In this document: positions 11,060 through 22,311 of the stretch, one piece after another
How the letters are laid out: each line of letters begins with the position of its first letter
Numbering within the stretch: position 1 is the stretch's first letter
Assembly: GCA_950022655.1 (NCBI GenBank)
Contig: OX465584.1
Location: 54,206,789 to 54,270,788 of the forward strand
DNA from: Alentia gelatinosa
Taxonomy: Eukaryota > Annelida > Polychaeta > Phyllodocida > Polynoidae
Direction: 5' to 3'
DNA: 64,000 nt
The notes under the pieces: generated by a model
The model's database searches: none
What the model saw: the letters and a program-made list of their open reading frames with translations, nothing else
What the model was told of the DNA's origin: nothing
Position numbers and translations under genes: made by a program

Positions 11060-11310
11060 GTGACAATAGTAATTCACAAGGCAAAGCCACATGAATTATG
11101 TAGCGATTCAAATGAGATGGGGATCAAGCTCTGACCGTAAACTTGAATAGTTTTCTGAATTTATCTCACCCTTCTCATTGACTAATGGGCAACCTTTGTG
11201 ACATAATTCACCGTTGAGTAATTTTTTTCTAGATACTCAAGGGGCATTGGATACAAGTTCCCAATGTTAGGTCTATGGGGGAAAATACCAGGGGTGAGAT
11301 AAATGAGAGG
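11060..11310 (-). mobile_element. Superfamily S modular hairpin, copy at 11.1 kb
   Basis: A remnant tip TTCACAAGGCAAAGCCACAT lies near 11076, followed by GATTCAAATGAGATGGGGAT and then the terminal module (CAATGTTAGGTCTATGG at 11262-11278, GGGGTGAGATAAA at the end). It matches 42570-42800 along its length but has lost its left arm. Confidence 0.55.
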
Positions 11311-11925
11311 ATTGTTTATGGTTGGAATAGGGCGGCTTCGTGACCAACGAGCAAGTGGCTGTCTTTGCTGGGCTACCCAGGCTCTGGGGGTTAATTTATT
11401 CAATGGAACTATACAGAACTCGACCATGATTGGTCCAGATGATCATACATGTGATCGATTTTCCTTTTTCTCATTGGCTGAAAACTTAGAAATAGAGCAG
11501 CAGGGACAATTTTTTATCTGAACAGAAATAGGTCCCCTACCCCACCGGGTAGGACCTAATTTGAGGTTTTCTTCTTCTCCAATGAGAGAGAGAACTGGGA
11601 AAAGTTTTTGAAATTATAAATGAGAGGGTTGATCGCGAAGGGAGACTGCATCTCGGCTGAGGAGGAGGAGGTTCTTGGCAAACACGATTACACCGGTTCA
11701 CAGTGTGTCTCCCCCACCTTCTTGTGTTCCCTATCACCACCATCCTTCCGCGTGAATAAATGTCAGACTCCACGACGAGGCCTCGCCACATTATTCAATT
11801 AAGATCGAATTTAAATGCTAGTCACTCTAAATTATTCTGAATACAGATTCAAACGTTTTCACTCTGGCTGCAAACCTGTACGCGGATCGACTGCTTTGTA
11901 TGAGACCTGACTTATTGGACATACG
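11311..11925. other. Unassigned stretch
   Basis: I see no gene or matching repeat. The short open frames on both strands lack any domain I know. Confidence 0.3.
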
Positions 11926-11930
11926 CAATA

Positions 11931-12063
11931 TTAACTGGTTTCAGATACAAGCGGTCGTGATATCCGAGGACTAGACGCGTAGTAATATCCGAGTGAATGC
12001 GAGGATATTACGTAGAATCTAGCCTGATGAGATGACGACCGCTTTTATCTGAAACCAGTTGAT
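11931..12063. mobile_element. Long palindrome with hairpin-tip motif
   Basis: The left arm starts TTAACTGGTTTCAGATACAA and the right arm ends TTATCTGAAACCAGTTG; both contain GCGGTCGT/ACGACCGC. The centre reads TAATATCC-GAGTGAATGCGA-GGATATTA, a variant of the tip motif seen in many other palindromes in this window. It is non-coding. Confidence 0.6.
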
Positions 12064-12262
12064 ATTTTCTCTATTATTATATACCTGTGGTAGTATATCC
12101 TACACATACGGCCCGCTCCTACCCATGTCATCTTTATATCCGTACGACACCTAGGTGACGTACGGGGTATGTATGTGGCGTATGGGGCATGTACGGCGGC
12201 GAAATCCAAAAACTCCCCCAGAAGCAAGGTTAAAAATCGGATATTCTAAGGTATATAATAAT

Positions 12263-12407
12263 AGAGAAACAGGCTGACTGTCTCCGTACGGATAAAATAC
12301 GCGGTAAAATCGGCGATCAGATGAACCGATGCCGGAGGCAGAGGTTCATCTGATCGCCGATTTTACCGCGTATTTCATCCGTACGGAAACAGTAAGCCTG
12401 TTTCTCT
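12263..12407. mobile_element. Near-perfect 145-bp palindrome
   Basis: Two 65-nt arms (12263-12327 and 12343-12407) pair with only three mismatches around a 15-nt loop GATGCCGGAGGCAGA. Such an arm match implies recent origin or homogenisation. An outer inverted pair, CTCTATTATTATATACC (about 12073) and GGTATATAATAATAGAG (about 12250), adjoins it, so this may be one hairpin element inserted beside another. Confidence 0.75.
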
Positions 12408-12414
12408 ATATTAT

Positions 12415-12800
12415 TCAGCGTTGAAAATATGAATTACCAAAGAAAAGACAAAATAATCGCCGATCTTGTTACGCACTTCTCTGCACACAAGGGACCTTTT
12501 CCTCGTTATTTCCCGGAGACTGTGTTGTGTCAGCTACGAGGAGAATGCAACCACGGAGGTCAAAATCATGGTAATATTGAATTTATTATTCACCATTCCC
12601 AATATAAGTTATCAAAGGAAAGACGAATTAGCCGCCGATATTGTCATACATTATTTGCACGCTAGCGGCTCTCTTTTCTCCGTATTCTCCTAGGAGAATA
12701 AGAAGAAATATAGCCTACCGTATTCTATTCGTTAGCTATTTGAAATTTCTATAGGTTTAGTATGGAGACTCCGTATAAGGTGGATGATAAAACATATTGA
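12415..12800 (+). repeat. Family U repeat, copy 1
   Basis: The segment shares AATATAAGTTATC, TATTCTCC-GGAGAATA and GGTTTAGTATGGAGACTCCG with 33415-34075 in the same order. That second copy is interrupted by a 420-bp insertion. Two tandem sub-blocks here (starting 12430 and 12595) resemble each other. No protein is recognised. Confidence 0.5.
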
Positions 12801-13255
12801 GCACAATAATCTTCATGATGAGAGCAAAGGAATTGCTGATATTTGTGAAAAGGATACGACTTAATCATAAGATCGTTCATGTATATTATACTACAGTATG
12901 TAACAGATATCTACTGTATTTCAGATCAAATGATCCTGTTAAACATCTGAAACGCCATTTATGTTGTGCTGATATGTCTGTCTGTCTGGTTTTGTAGACG
13001 TTTTGCTCCGTCTAATGTTAGCTCTGCCGCCGTGGCTGTCATTTTTTCTTTGTGTGTATGGTACTCCATGGAGAAACGCCAGTTATTCTGGTGAAGCTGA
13101 TGTCGTTATATAAATGTTTTTTCAATAAACCAATTTTTTTTTAATTGTATAGGGAAAAATAGTCCCTTTGTGCTTTTGAGCAAAAATAGTCCCTATTGAT
13201 GCACCCTTTAATATGGCAATTCCTGTGTTTAATCATTTATTGGAGAACATGGATA
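12801..13255. other. Unassigned stretch
   Basis: I see no gene. The right part (from about 13140, AAAATAGTCCCT twice) belongs to the outer region of family N that recurs near 25500. Confidence 0.35.
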
Positions 13256-13384
13256 ATAAACACAACAATCGATGGTTTTGTGGACAGGCGGTTCTGTAAA
13301 GCACTCGAGGTTGACATCAGAATACACTTCACCCTCTCGAGGTTTAGGGTCGCCATTCTACAAAACCATTGATAATTGTCTATG
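13256..13384. mobile_element. Family N hairpin, copy 1
   Basis: Outer arms ACAATCGATGGTTTTGTGGA and TACAAAACCATTGATAATTG enclose inner arms CTCGAGGTTGAC and CCTCTCGAGGTT. The same outer arms occur at 25290-25445 and 26125-26250. The centre of this copy has decayed. Confidence 0.55.
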
Positions 13385-13425
13385 AAACAGCTCCCATCCC
13401 GATATATGCTGATTGGCCTTGCAAT

Positions 13426-13668
13426 TCTATCGTAAAACTAGATGAGTTCTAATCTTGGCCACCGTATGCCACGACTGGAGTGGAATGCGGTGACCATGAT
13501 TAAAACGAATCAAGTTTTGATTTTATCCTACCCTGTCTCCTCGATTTTGGAATATTACGTGATAACAATTCTGTATGCCACTAGTGGCATATAAAACTCT
13601 GTATGCCAGTCAGTGTGGCATACGGACACTCAATGTTAAGCCTATGGGATTTTATATTAGGGGTAGGG
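13426..13668 (-). mobile_element. Superfamily A modular hairpin, copy at 13.4 kb
   Basis: In minus orientation the element reads TCCTACCCCTAATATAAAAT, CCATAGGCTTAACATTG (13631-13647), a hairpin of GTATGCCACTAGTGGCATA type, and then the TTTTAATC...GATTAAAAC palindromic module, much of whose centre is deleted. TA flanks both ends. It matches copies at 19916, 46958, 50376 and 50785. Confidence 0.65.
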
Positions 13669-14419
13669 TAATATATTGTTTTGTATACACTAGTAAAGAT
13701 TTATGGATAAACCATGCAATATTTCCTGAACTAAAGTATATTCTAATATCAAAATACTGCCTGAAATCTGCTTGCATTGATGCAATTTTTCAACATTCTG
13801 AAAAGGCCAGTAATTCTGATTCATAGCTATGGCGTAGCCATGTTGGAGTCATATCGTAAGCAGTGGGTACCCAGTATGATATGGACAATTTATTTAAATA
13901 AAATACCCGGAAACAATCAAAGATTCCTACTATAGGATGATGCTTAAATACTCTTTGCGAGATGAACGATGACATATGAAAAAATATGTATTGATTGCCA
14001 ACTAGTCGTCTAGTTTTGATTAGCTATTGTAGCCTGTTTTTTCTCTTGAAAGATACAATATACATAACAGATGAATAATTTCGATATGTAAATTCATGTA
14101 AATGCGGAGGGTGTGTATTTAGGATATCATTACACTAGACAGTGTTGAACAATGTGAGCTCTGACGTTTGTAGGTTCCTGATATGCAAGACAACAAAGCT
14201 AGAAGCCAAGGCTTAATCCAACATTATCTGGTAAGCATATTTGAATTAATTTTATTCACAATCAATACAAGAGGTCCCTGCTTAGATGGAGTTTACCCCT
14301 ACCGATGTATGACCCATCATGGAATATGGTACCGCTGACCGATTTCCGAGCATACATAGCATATAAAACCTACCTTACAGCATATAAAACCTACATGTAT
14401 AACATGTATAACCAAGTAA

Positions 14420-14736
14420 TTATATAGAACGTCCTGACCATGCTGTACAATTCACAGAACGAGATGGTAATTTACAGTTTGTACGGACCGAGGCGTTTAC
14501 ATCAGACCATCGAGGTCTGTGAATTGTACATTATGGCTGGACATTATATATTTACTATATACCCGAAATTGTTAAAAAAATCATTAATTTCAGTTAGTTT
14601 AACAACCAATATCTTAATAAACGTGTATGGCAAGGTGGTCCGTATTTTAGTGTACGGACCGGTGGTCCGTACAGTATTTTTACATTATGCTGTGTTTATG
14701 CTGTGTATTTACAGTATATATACGGCATGGGTATCT
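14420..14736 (+). mobile_element. Family B double hairpin, copy 1
   Basis: Two consecutive hairpins make up the element. The first pairs GAACGTCCTGACCATGCTGT with a diverged complement near 14530. The second holds GGTCCGTATTTTAGTGTACG followed by GACCGGTGGTCCGTAC. A second copy at 36236-36572 is collinear over its full length. The flanks are GTAA on the left and GTAC on the right. Confidence 0.6.
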
Positions 14737-15000
14737 AGTACACACAAATGCGCTCTAGCAGCTTAAATCTATTTGGGAATTTCTCTATGAAGGAGAGAAG
14801 TCAGTATTATTAGGTATATAGGAATATACATTCCCTACAGGTCTAGCATGTATAACCTACACATGCTGGTCTGTGAGTTTGTATTAACTAAACTACGTGG
14901 CAAGTCTGTTTATCAACTGTATAACCTTCATGTATAACACATATATCATATATAACCTACATGTATAACATATAATCTTCATGCATAACACCTATAGCAT
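14737..15000. repeat. Short tandem-like TATAACCTACATGTATAACA tracts
   Basis: Imperfect repeats of TATAACCTACATGTATAACA type occur here and at about 14365-14410 and 15260-15300. They are low complexity and non-coding. Confidence 0.45.
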
Positions 15001-15002
15001 GT

Positions 15003-15262
15003 ATAACCTTCATTTATCCTACCCCTCATATAAATCTCCATGGACTTAACACGGTGTAACTGTATGACACGGTTATGGCATAAAATATTTATATGCCACT
15101 GGTGACATATGCAGTTAAAAATATGTAACAGGGTAGGATAAAATCTAAACATCACGAAATTTCATATAATTGTTTACATGCCATTCATTGTCTTCCACTT
15201 TAGATATCACTCAGCTCCACTTCGTGATATCATGCCGCGAAGACAACACATTCAATAAGTAT
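15003..15262 (+). mobile_element. Superfamily A modular hairpin, copy at 15.0 kb
   Basis: The terminal module starts TTATCCTACCCCTCATATAA and includes CCATGGACTTAACACGG near 15038. After GGGTAGGATAAAAT comes a palindromic module with tip GATATCACTCAGCTCCACTT plus CGTGATATC (15203-15231), between GTCTTC and GAAGAC arms. A sister copy at 51430-51715 shares both modules, including the arms. Confidence 0.65.
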
Positions 15263-16060
15263 AACCTACATTTATAACATCTATAACACATATAACCTAC
15301 TCTTACCCCTCGCCGCTCTCCATGCAGTATTTATATTGTTTGTCACCATGTGCCGTACATACTGGGCAGGCCATTATATATTCAATGAACATGAGGTACA
15401 TGAAAGCAGAGTGACTGTGGGATTACACATTGAAGTTACTTTGTATTTATAAGATACACTCCCAGGACCCCTGTTTCGATACAGAATCGAAATATACATT
15501 GACAATATTTTTCTCTGAACCTTTGAAATATCATCGACAGCTTAATGCATTTCCCACACAGACTAGTGAAGCTAGCTATATTTCAACAGCAAATGCATCT
15601 GAGAGTAATTCCTGAGTAATAGCCCAGAGGCTTAATACGAGTTCATAAGCGATCAATAAAATATCATTTCAGAGAGAGAGAAAATTAGTTGCCATATGAT
15701 GTATACATATAGGAGACTGTTATAGCTGTGAACAATATGAATCACTATAATGCTGCCTGGGATATTCTGAAATAACTGTATTGATCTTAATAGGACAATA
15801 TTCGCATATTGCAATTTCTGTTATTATCCACCTAATAGAAAGTGTCCTTAAAACACATAGCGAGTGTGTATGGACATAAACGGCGCACACTGAAAAATAG
15901 TGCGTACCTAGTAATAACTAAAATGAACTAATATCGTATATATCTGACAGGAAAGGTGCATAATAAATACAATATAGACTGGTCTCAAATGAAAGCAGTT
16001 GTATGCTCCTCGGAGTTCACTCTGCGTGATAGCATATGTGAATGTGAGATAATATTACAT
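15263..16060. other. Unassigned AT-rich stretch
   Basis: I see no gene or structured repeat apart from the TATAACCTAC tracts at its left edge. Confidence 0.35.
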
Positions 16061-16064
16061 ATTT

Positions 16065-16685
16065 ATATCTCCCACAGATAATTTAGCATCTCAGAAGCAA
16101 TAATCAGGTGAAATATGATATTATAACTCACATATATGCGCCATTTTGTGTTGGCGATCCCAGAAATCGCTGCCTTTCTTGTTTGGTGTGTCTCAAGCTT
16201 TAAAGCCAATGCCCATCTACCATTTTTACCGAGTTTGTCGGCGACAAACGGGCGGTAATTTGTCTCAGGCAACCCATCCTAACGGAGTCGGTAGATGTAG
16301 GACAGCTAGGCAAGGCTTTCCACCGATTAGTGAACCACCGCCTTCAGAGGTCCTTTTGTCGCTGACAAGTTGTGGTTTCAATGTTCCAAAATCGGTGGGG
16401 ATCAGTTTATCAACATGTTGATAAATGTAGTCGGGATGTCGGGAAAGGAGGGTTGATAGGTTGACCGACGCAGTAAATACAGTAATCGCTTGGTGAGGCT
16501 TGTAGGGGGTGCCACACTCGGTTTCTTTGGTTTTTGCCCTCCCCTAGTGATTAGTGGACCATACACCGATTTCATCAGTGTGCGGGTCGAGCAAGGGGTT
16601 ACGTAATTTGCCTGCGACAAGGTGACCGACTCGTATACGATTTGGGAACTAATCGTTCATACCGAAATCGGTAGATGGACATCAG
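16065..16685. repeat. Family T copy followed by diverged family G-like palindrome
   Basis: 16065-16203 matches 1242-1390 (AATAATCAGGTGAAATATGA, CGCCATTTTGTGTTGGCGAT). After it, ATGCCCATCTACCATTTTTACCG-like sequence at about 16210 is mirrored by AAATCGGTAGATGGACATC at about 16670, giving weak terminal inverted repeats for a 470-bp element. It is non-coding. Confidence 0.4.
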
Positions 16686-17226
16686 GCATTAGGCTATTTG
16701 ATTAAGAAAAAGAATAAGAATGGACAATGCTAAAAGCTCCTTCTAGACTCTTAGATAAAGTTCAATAAAAAAAACTTTGGGAAGTGTCCTTTAATTATCT
16801 GAATTGTCAGACCGGCAGTGTTTCTACTGCTGCCGGCCCACGGCGATGCATGCACCTGCCCCGGTGTAGATCAATAGGAAATGGCCAGTTCCTGTACACA
16901 ATGGTTTCCCCGATACCAACATGTTGACAACCTGCCGTTCTCAGGCCAAGTTTACACCTGCCGCCGGAAAACTAACCGATATTATGTCGCCTTTATGTGG
17001 TGGCACTTCCAACAACAGAAATGGTTTCTCCCCCGCCTTATGCAATTTAGCAGAACCCACAGTTTTTGGGGTTTTTTTTATTTAAGAGAGGAAACTACAG
17101 GCAGTCTGCTGGTTGCTGGTTTTGCATGCTTTTTCTCGGGCAAGTACATTCTCAGGTTACAGTGAACAATTCAGATGATTTCTACACCCTCCAACGAAAT
17201 CAAAATAATCTGTGTTCGTCTTCATC
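16686..17226. other. Unassigned stretch
   Basis: GC is somewhat higher at 16800-17000 (GACCGGCAGTG, CTGCTGCCGGCC). Open frames of 75-94 codons at 16881-17293 show no domain that I recognise. Confidence 0.3.
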
Positions 17227-17412
17227 TCCACCATGGAGTTGTCCCATTACCTTAATTCCATATAAGGAATACAGCAGACCGAGTAGCCAATGACTGCATT
17301 CGCAGCAAACCCCGACCTTCACCCTGACCTCCTTACATAATATTTTCTAGCGCCTTGGGACAGCTCTGCAGTCGAGAGTTGACCTCAAATCTTAGGGGCC
17401 ACAACCACCCTC
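17227..17412 (+). repeat. Family L, copy 1 (very similar to 37364-37549)
   Basis: About 185 bp from TCCACCATGG to GGCCACAACCACCCTC match the reverse complement of 37364-37549 with only about half a dozen differences by eye, much closer than other families in this window. Similarity stops abruptly on both sides. It has no open frame, TIR or obvious tRNA-like boxes. The identity is unknown. Confidence 0.6.
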
Positions 17413-17683
17413 TTTTACTCGAAAGATGTATCGACAGCATTAATGTACAGTGCAGATCACCGATTGTCTGCCACCGACAGGTCACAAGGAGAACAACTGG
17501 CTGACTTTTGTAAAGGGCGCATATTATCAGTGGGTTTTAGTCGGCAGGGGGAAATGCCATAATACATAGAAAGTTATTGAGGGTGCTCATGGAGAGAATA
17601 TCTCTACTAATAATCGGTAACTATTTTAGTGGTTGACGTGTATACACCTGACGATTTTTATTTGTAGACAGACTTTTTCTTAT
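17413..17683. other. Short stretch with family G-like fragments
   Basis: CCGATTGTCTGCCACCGACA and TAATCGGTAACTATT resemble family G vocabulary. Nothing else is recognised. Confidence 0.3.
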
Positions 17684-18100
17684 AACTAGGAGCAAAAAGT
17701 ATGTTCATCATAGATGAATGAGCGTGCAATTTTAAACGAATAACAAATAAAAGGTTTGAGTTAGATTTAGCCTATGGATAGTTTTCTACAACCCACTTGC
17801 ACCCAGTCAACTTGCCATTTCTCTACCTGCCTGAGTCTAGGGTCAAAACATATCAAGCAACAGTGGGTCAATCAGGTATTTCGGTCTTGAGTGATTAGTC
17901 ATGGTCAGCTGGGCACAGCTCTAAGACCCTGAGACACTGGCTCCCTGCTCTGTTCTCACTATCACAGTGAACAGCATGCAGATAGTAAAGGGATGGTTTC
18001 TGGAAGCACATTGAAAGTTCAATGTGACCACTCTAACTCTGACTCTAACCCTGACTCTAACCTCTAGATGACGTATTTAGCGCGTGCAAGCACGCTCTAA
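17684..18100 (+). mobile_element. Family M element, copy 1
   Basis: A repeat of about 417 bp starts near AACTAGGAGC and ends with the hairpin GCGTGC-AA-GCACGC followed by TCTAA. Internal landmarks are ATGAATGAGCGTGCAATT, TAGCCTATGGATAGTTTTCT and CATGGTCAGCTGGGCA. Other copies are at 24513-24906 (-), 34477-34887 (-) and 38404-38800 (+). A 3' terminal hairpin plus CTAA is reminiscent of Helitron 3' ends (CTRR), but the left end does not start with TC, so the class stays open. Confidence 0.6.
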
Positions 18101-18425
18101 AAAACTGGGTTAATTTTGTCATTGGGCGAAATCGTTGATCAGTGATGGCTATTAATGATCGCTTGATTTTAGAACCAGAAATTGTGAGCCATGTTAGAAA
18201 TGTTCATATTTACACCTGCCGATATTTCATCAGCAATTTGAAATAATCTCTAATCCGCTTAAATGAATAATGGGTCGCAAACAAATCGTCAGGTAAATGC
18301 GACGTTTCCACCTGCCGATTATTACCATCGATTACTGAATTTCGCATCGCTGACCGATTATTTGCCGTTTTGAGTGAAATATCGGCAAGTGGAAACGAAA
18401 ATTATTGGTGGAATGAAATTTGAAC
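18101..18425. repeat. Family G-like element
   Basis: Motifs TTTACACCTGCCGATATTTC (about 18209) and TCGGCAAGTGGAAACGAAAA (about 18380) form a weak inverted pair around CCGATTATTACCATCGATTA. It is an old MITE-like repeat without coding content. Confidence 0.35.
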
Positions 18426-18531
18426 TTAATCATTGGTTGACAACCAATTCGTATGAACCAGACCCTTGGGAGTGATCTCTTTTTATCAAGAAGAAGCACG
18501 ATAGTAATCGGTGCAAATAATTGGTGTCCCG

Positions 18532-18551
18532 CCCCCCCCCCCCCCCCCCCC
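18532..18551 (+). repeat. Poly-C run (20 bp)
   Basis: Twenty consecutive C residues follow TTGGTGTCCCG. Similar shorter runs occur at about 9001 and 49247. Confidence 0.9.
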
Positions 18552-18559
18552 GAGACACA

Positions 18560-19430
18560 ACGGCTATTTTCGGAAAACATCTTTGTGGAATCTAGTATCA
18601 AAATATGCCTAAAATTAAACAACCACCAACGGACAAATTAAATCCAGGTTGATTTTGTCATTTATGGGACATGACTGTTTAAATCCTGACTTAATAGAAA
18701 GCACTGAGGTATTTGTTAGTGAATGTTTATTTTTCCTGAATCCCGGCATAAGGTCGTCCTCTTGGGAAGTAGGTGATTCGTCACTGAGAGCACTGCATCA
18801 CAGACGCCACCTGGTGGACATCTGTTCTGGGATATGTATATTCAAATTCTCTACAAAACGCTCGGCGAATATTAGGAACCAATCCTTCAAAGATACAAAT
18901 GGAAGATGGTGCCAGTGCTAAGATCCACACAAAACATTGGCGGTTCTGAATGTTGTTCCTCTATATTTCCACTTGCAAACTAACATTCTTATGGCCTGTT
19001 TCCATGTGCAGACATGCTCCTGGTACTAATTCCAGAATGGATGTATGTCCTGTTTTCGTCATTTTCTTGTAATGTCGTCTTAATTGTAAAATCGAGAAGG
19101 GAAGTGGATTTTCCCCACAAAAAGTTTATGGGCAGCCAGTCATATGGACAGAAATGTCATGTTTTTCATGGAATTAAGGTTCTGCTTAAACGATTATAAT
19201 CATTGAAATTATGCATGTGTGATTTTATCATTCCAGGAATTTTGTGCGGCGTTGGAGAGCACACTTGTAGCCACAACGAGGGATTGAACACATGTCAAAA
19301 CCAATGGGAGTACAGAATAGAATTGAACTTTGTATCGTAAACTTGTCAATGAATAAAAAAGAGCGCTGCTCATTATAAAAAAAAAAAAAAAATTGTCAAA
19401 AGATGGACGGTAGGTGGTAACCATCGGTAA
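18560..19430. other. Unassigned stretch
   Basis: No gene or matching repeat is seen. A poly-A run lies near 19378-19392. Confidence 0.3.
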
Positions 19431-19660
19431 ACATAATCGCCGATTATAAAATTTCTTCTTTATTTTGTAGGCTGGTAGGTATAGCCGCTATAACACTCTC
19501 CCTCGGATATTGTGGATTTCCGCTGCCGATTATGACCACCGATTATTGCATTTACCTCCGCCGACCGATTATGTGATGCTTTTTGGGCAATAGTCGTCAG
19601 GTGGAAAAAATAGGGAACCAATGACCGACTTTTGAGGCCACCGTCGAAACAAAACTAGGG
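19431..19660. repeat. Family G-like element
   Basis: ACATAATCGCCGATTATAAA (about 19431) and the downstream block CCGATTATGACCACCGATTA, then AGTCGTCAGGTGGAAA, follow the pattern of family G. Ends are not defined. Confidence 0.3.
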
Positions 19661-19918
19661 AGGTGTTTTATAGACAAGGTGTTGCATAGACCTGTTGGGT
19701 TGAGATGATCACTGATGGTCTAATACCTATTTGGAAATAGCTTTGTCATACATGTGGAGGTAAGATAATTCGACTGTGCAACGGAAACGGTCACTATCCA
19801 CGATCGTCACTACTGTAAAACACCTCCCAGGTCGTTGACCACCTTCAACGTCATTTCTCACTGCCACCGATCTCTATGTTAATTGACGGAGCGTTAATAT
19901 TCAGTCTGGTCTGATGCT

Positions 19919-20222
19919 TTATCCCACCCCTAATATAAAATCCCATAGGCTTAACATTGAGATTCCGTATGCCACGCTGACTGGCATACGGAGTTTTATA
20001 TGCCACTAGTGGCATACCAAATTATTATCACATAATATTCCAAAATCGAGGAGACGGGTAGGATAAAATCAAAACCTGATTCGTTTTAATCTTGGCCACC
20101 ACATGCCACTCCTGGAGTTTTGGCTCCAGACTTCACTCGGCCTCGCCTCATGACGTCACTATGCCAAACTCCAGTCGTGGCATACGGTGGCTAAGATTAA
20201 AACTCATCCAGTTTTACGATAA
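19919..20222 (+). mobile_element. Superfamily A modular hairpin, copy at 19.9 kb
   Basis: The full two-module layout is present. Module 1 runs from TCCCACCCCTAATATAAAAT through CCATAGGCTTAACATTG (19943-19959) and a hairpin CCGTATGCCACG...TGGCATACGG to GGGTAGGATAAAAT. Module 2 is a palindrome with TTTTAATCTTGGCCACC and GGTGGCTAAGATTAAAA arms around the tip GACTTCACTCGGCCTCGCCT plus CATGACGTC (20129-20157). The flanks are TA on both sides. Confidence 0.75.
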
Positions 20223-20773
20223 AACATATTGAATGATCAGTGCACATGGAACACATAATCAGTCATCAGGCGGAAACAGAGTGTGTACTTTGGGGTCAAC
20301 GATTGTTAGTACAGACAAATTCTCAAGAAGGACCACGGACCGATTCTTTTTCAGGGTACATATAATCTGTAGATTTTTTGTTGGAAGGTGGAAACACCAT
20401 ATAATATAGAAATTGTGGGAATGCCACAAAAGAAATCCAAATTATTCGGAAGTTTTACCGAAATCGGAACATATTATAGATCCGTCACTGAGCTATTTAA
20501 TTTTACTTTCCACGTGGAGGTTTCTGGGTAGCCCCTATAAAGATTGGTTGGTGTGGCCAACAAATTTACCGGGAGCCAAAACTCTACAAGTGAAATGGAC
20601 TTTATGAGGCAGCTCGCATTTCCACCCTCCTCCGAATGCGCTAGAAGCAAGAGGAGAGGGCCATCTGACGCTGCAACCTAGCCTACTCATTACAATAAGA
20701 GGACACGGCCATATGATAGCGGTACGCTCTGATAGCAGCGTGTACGCTACTACATACTCATTACAGTAAGAGG

Positions 20774-21170
20774 GGACCCCCACCTACCACGATAGGCCAC
20801 GACATGCTTCCTGATCGCTACGATTTGAAATGGCGAAATCGTGACCTATCAGGAGGTCCCCGAATCGTAGACCTCTGTCGTGATCCAATCAGTGAATCAT
20901 ACGCGCTGACCACGATATCTTCCCGATAGGCTACGATACCCAACGACAGGCTACGAAATTTCCAACATGTTGGAATTTATCGGGACCTCTACGATTGGCG
21001 TTTTCATCGCAGCCTATCGTGACCTGTCGTGGACTGAATCGCAGAAACCTGTCCCACCTACCACGATTTTTGCTGACCTCACACTAGAATCGGAATGGTG
21101 TCGGGAAGGCCGTCGTAAGGCCAATCGGGACCAGAATCGTGGTAGGTGGAGGCAGGCTTTTAGGATTCCA
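20774..21170. mobile_element. Family H2 element (CCACCTACCACGAT ends), copy 1
   Basis: The ends are GGGACCCCCACCTACCACGA on the left and ATCGTGGTAGGTGGAGGCAG on the right. The interior (for example TTCCAACATGTTGGAA, ACGATTGGCGTTTTCATCGC) is present inverted at 22430-22520 in the larger element 22312-23052. There is no protein. The frames at 20967-21417 are incidental. Confidence 0.55.
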
Positions 21171-21500
21171 CCGAGCCACCGATCTAACGATCAGATCTCC
21201 GATACCTATTTCGGACCGTATCATAATGATCGTACAAGCGGACTTTCGCGGTGGAAAAGGCACATATATATGTCTAAGTTTTTTGTTGGTTTTTTTTTGT
21301 GTTTTTTTTAAAGTCTTTTATTTATACTGGGTTCAACGCTCAGCCTCTTCTGAGGCTGGTTTACATGCATTGCCAGTTTCATGGCCTCTTGTTACATACA
21401 AAAATAAGTTGACGTAGGTATAATGTTGCTGTGCAATCTATGGCCATCACGAATGCGTAGTATACGCCAACCATGTTCACCTATGTGTTGTTTTGCTTAA

Positions 21501-21780
21501 GGCCCGGCGTCCACCTACTACGATAGAATCGTAGACCTCCCGATATGGCACCGATACAAAATGTCAAAATCGGTGCCATATCGGGAAGGTGCAAAATCGT
21601 AGACATATGTCTACACATGCCAATTCACCACGCATTGTATGGGGTTTTTATCGGTGTCTAATCGCAGAAACGTGGTCAACTGCCCCGATATCAGGTAACC
21701 TTCCGACACGATTTGATTTTTTATCGGGAGGTGCATCGTAGACCATATCGGTGCCATATCGTAGTAGGTGGACGCTGGGC
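21501..21780. mobile_element. Harbinger-like element H, copy 1
   Basis: This 280-bp element has inverted termini GGCCCGGCGTCCACCTACTA / TAGTAGGTGGACGCTGGGC and subterminal GATATGGCACCGAT repeats. TTA lies next to each end (21497-21499, then one extra A, and 21782-21784). The sister copy at 46595-46868 has exact TTA flanks. A 3-bp TWA duplication and GG-initial TIRs suggest PIF/Harbinger. Confidence 0.65.
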
Positions 21781-22311
21781 TTTAGTCATATAGGAACTTC
21801 CGGTTTTGCCCGCTTGGCGTTTCCCATGTATGCCATTAATCAGCACTATTAAAGAAGTCTCTTTGTCGACAAGAAGGTCTTCTGTCCATGTTTACAACAC
21901 TATGTACTGTGCAGTCAAAGGTCCACTGCTGAGGATAGTTTCAACACCCAAGGGCGCACACATTAATTCGTGATTTTTTTGATTTTTTAAAATAATTTTT
22001 CTTTATTGACAATCTCTTTCACCCGTTAAGGGTGCTTTACAAAGCGACAACAATCCTGAAACCAACAGTCTTTTCAACAGACACCAACTGAGCACCATTA
22101 ACTACTCTCCAAGAAGGATAAATGGCAACATGACTATCAAACAAGACAGCCCCTGTGGACTACACTACAACACCACATTATACAATTATCGCCACCTACA
22201 ACATGATGGAAATCTTATCTACAGACCATCTACAATACCCTAAACGTATTCAACAACTCATTAAGTACTTAACCTCAAATGAGTAAATTTAAGGACTCAA
22301 CAAGTACCTTA
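21781..22311. repeat. Possible LINE/SINE 3' tail in minus orientation, then unassigned sequence
   Basis: On the minus strand at about 21965-22050 the sequence reads GTAAAGCACCC, then a hairpin CCTTAACGGG, GTCAATAAAG and an A-rich tail. This pattern (GTAAAGC... with AATAAA and poly-A) is common at LINE and SINE 3' ends. No reverse transcriptase is seen beside it. Confidence 0.3.
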
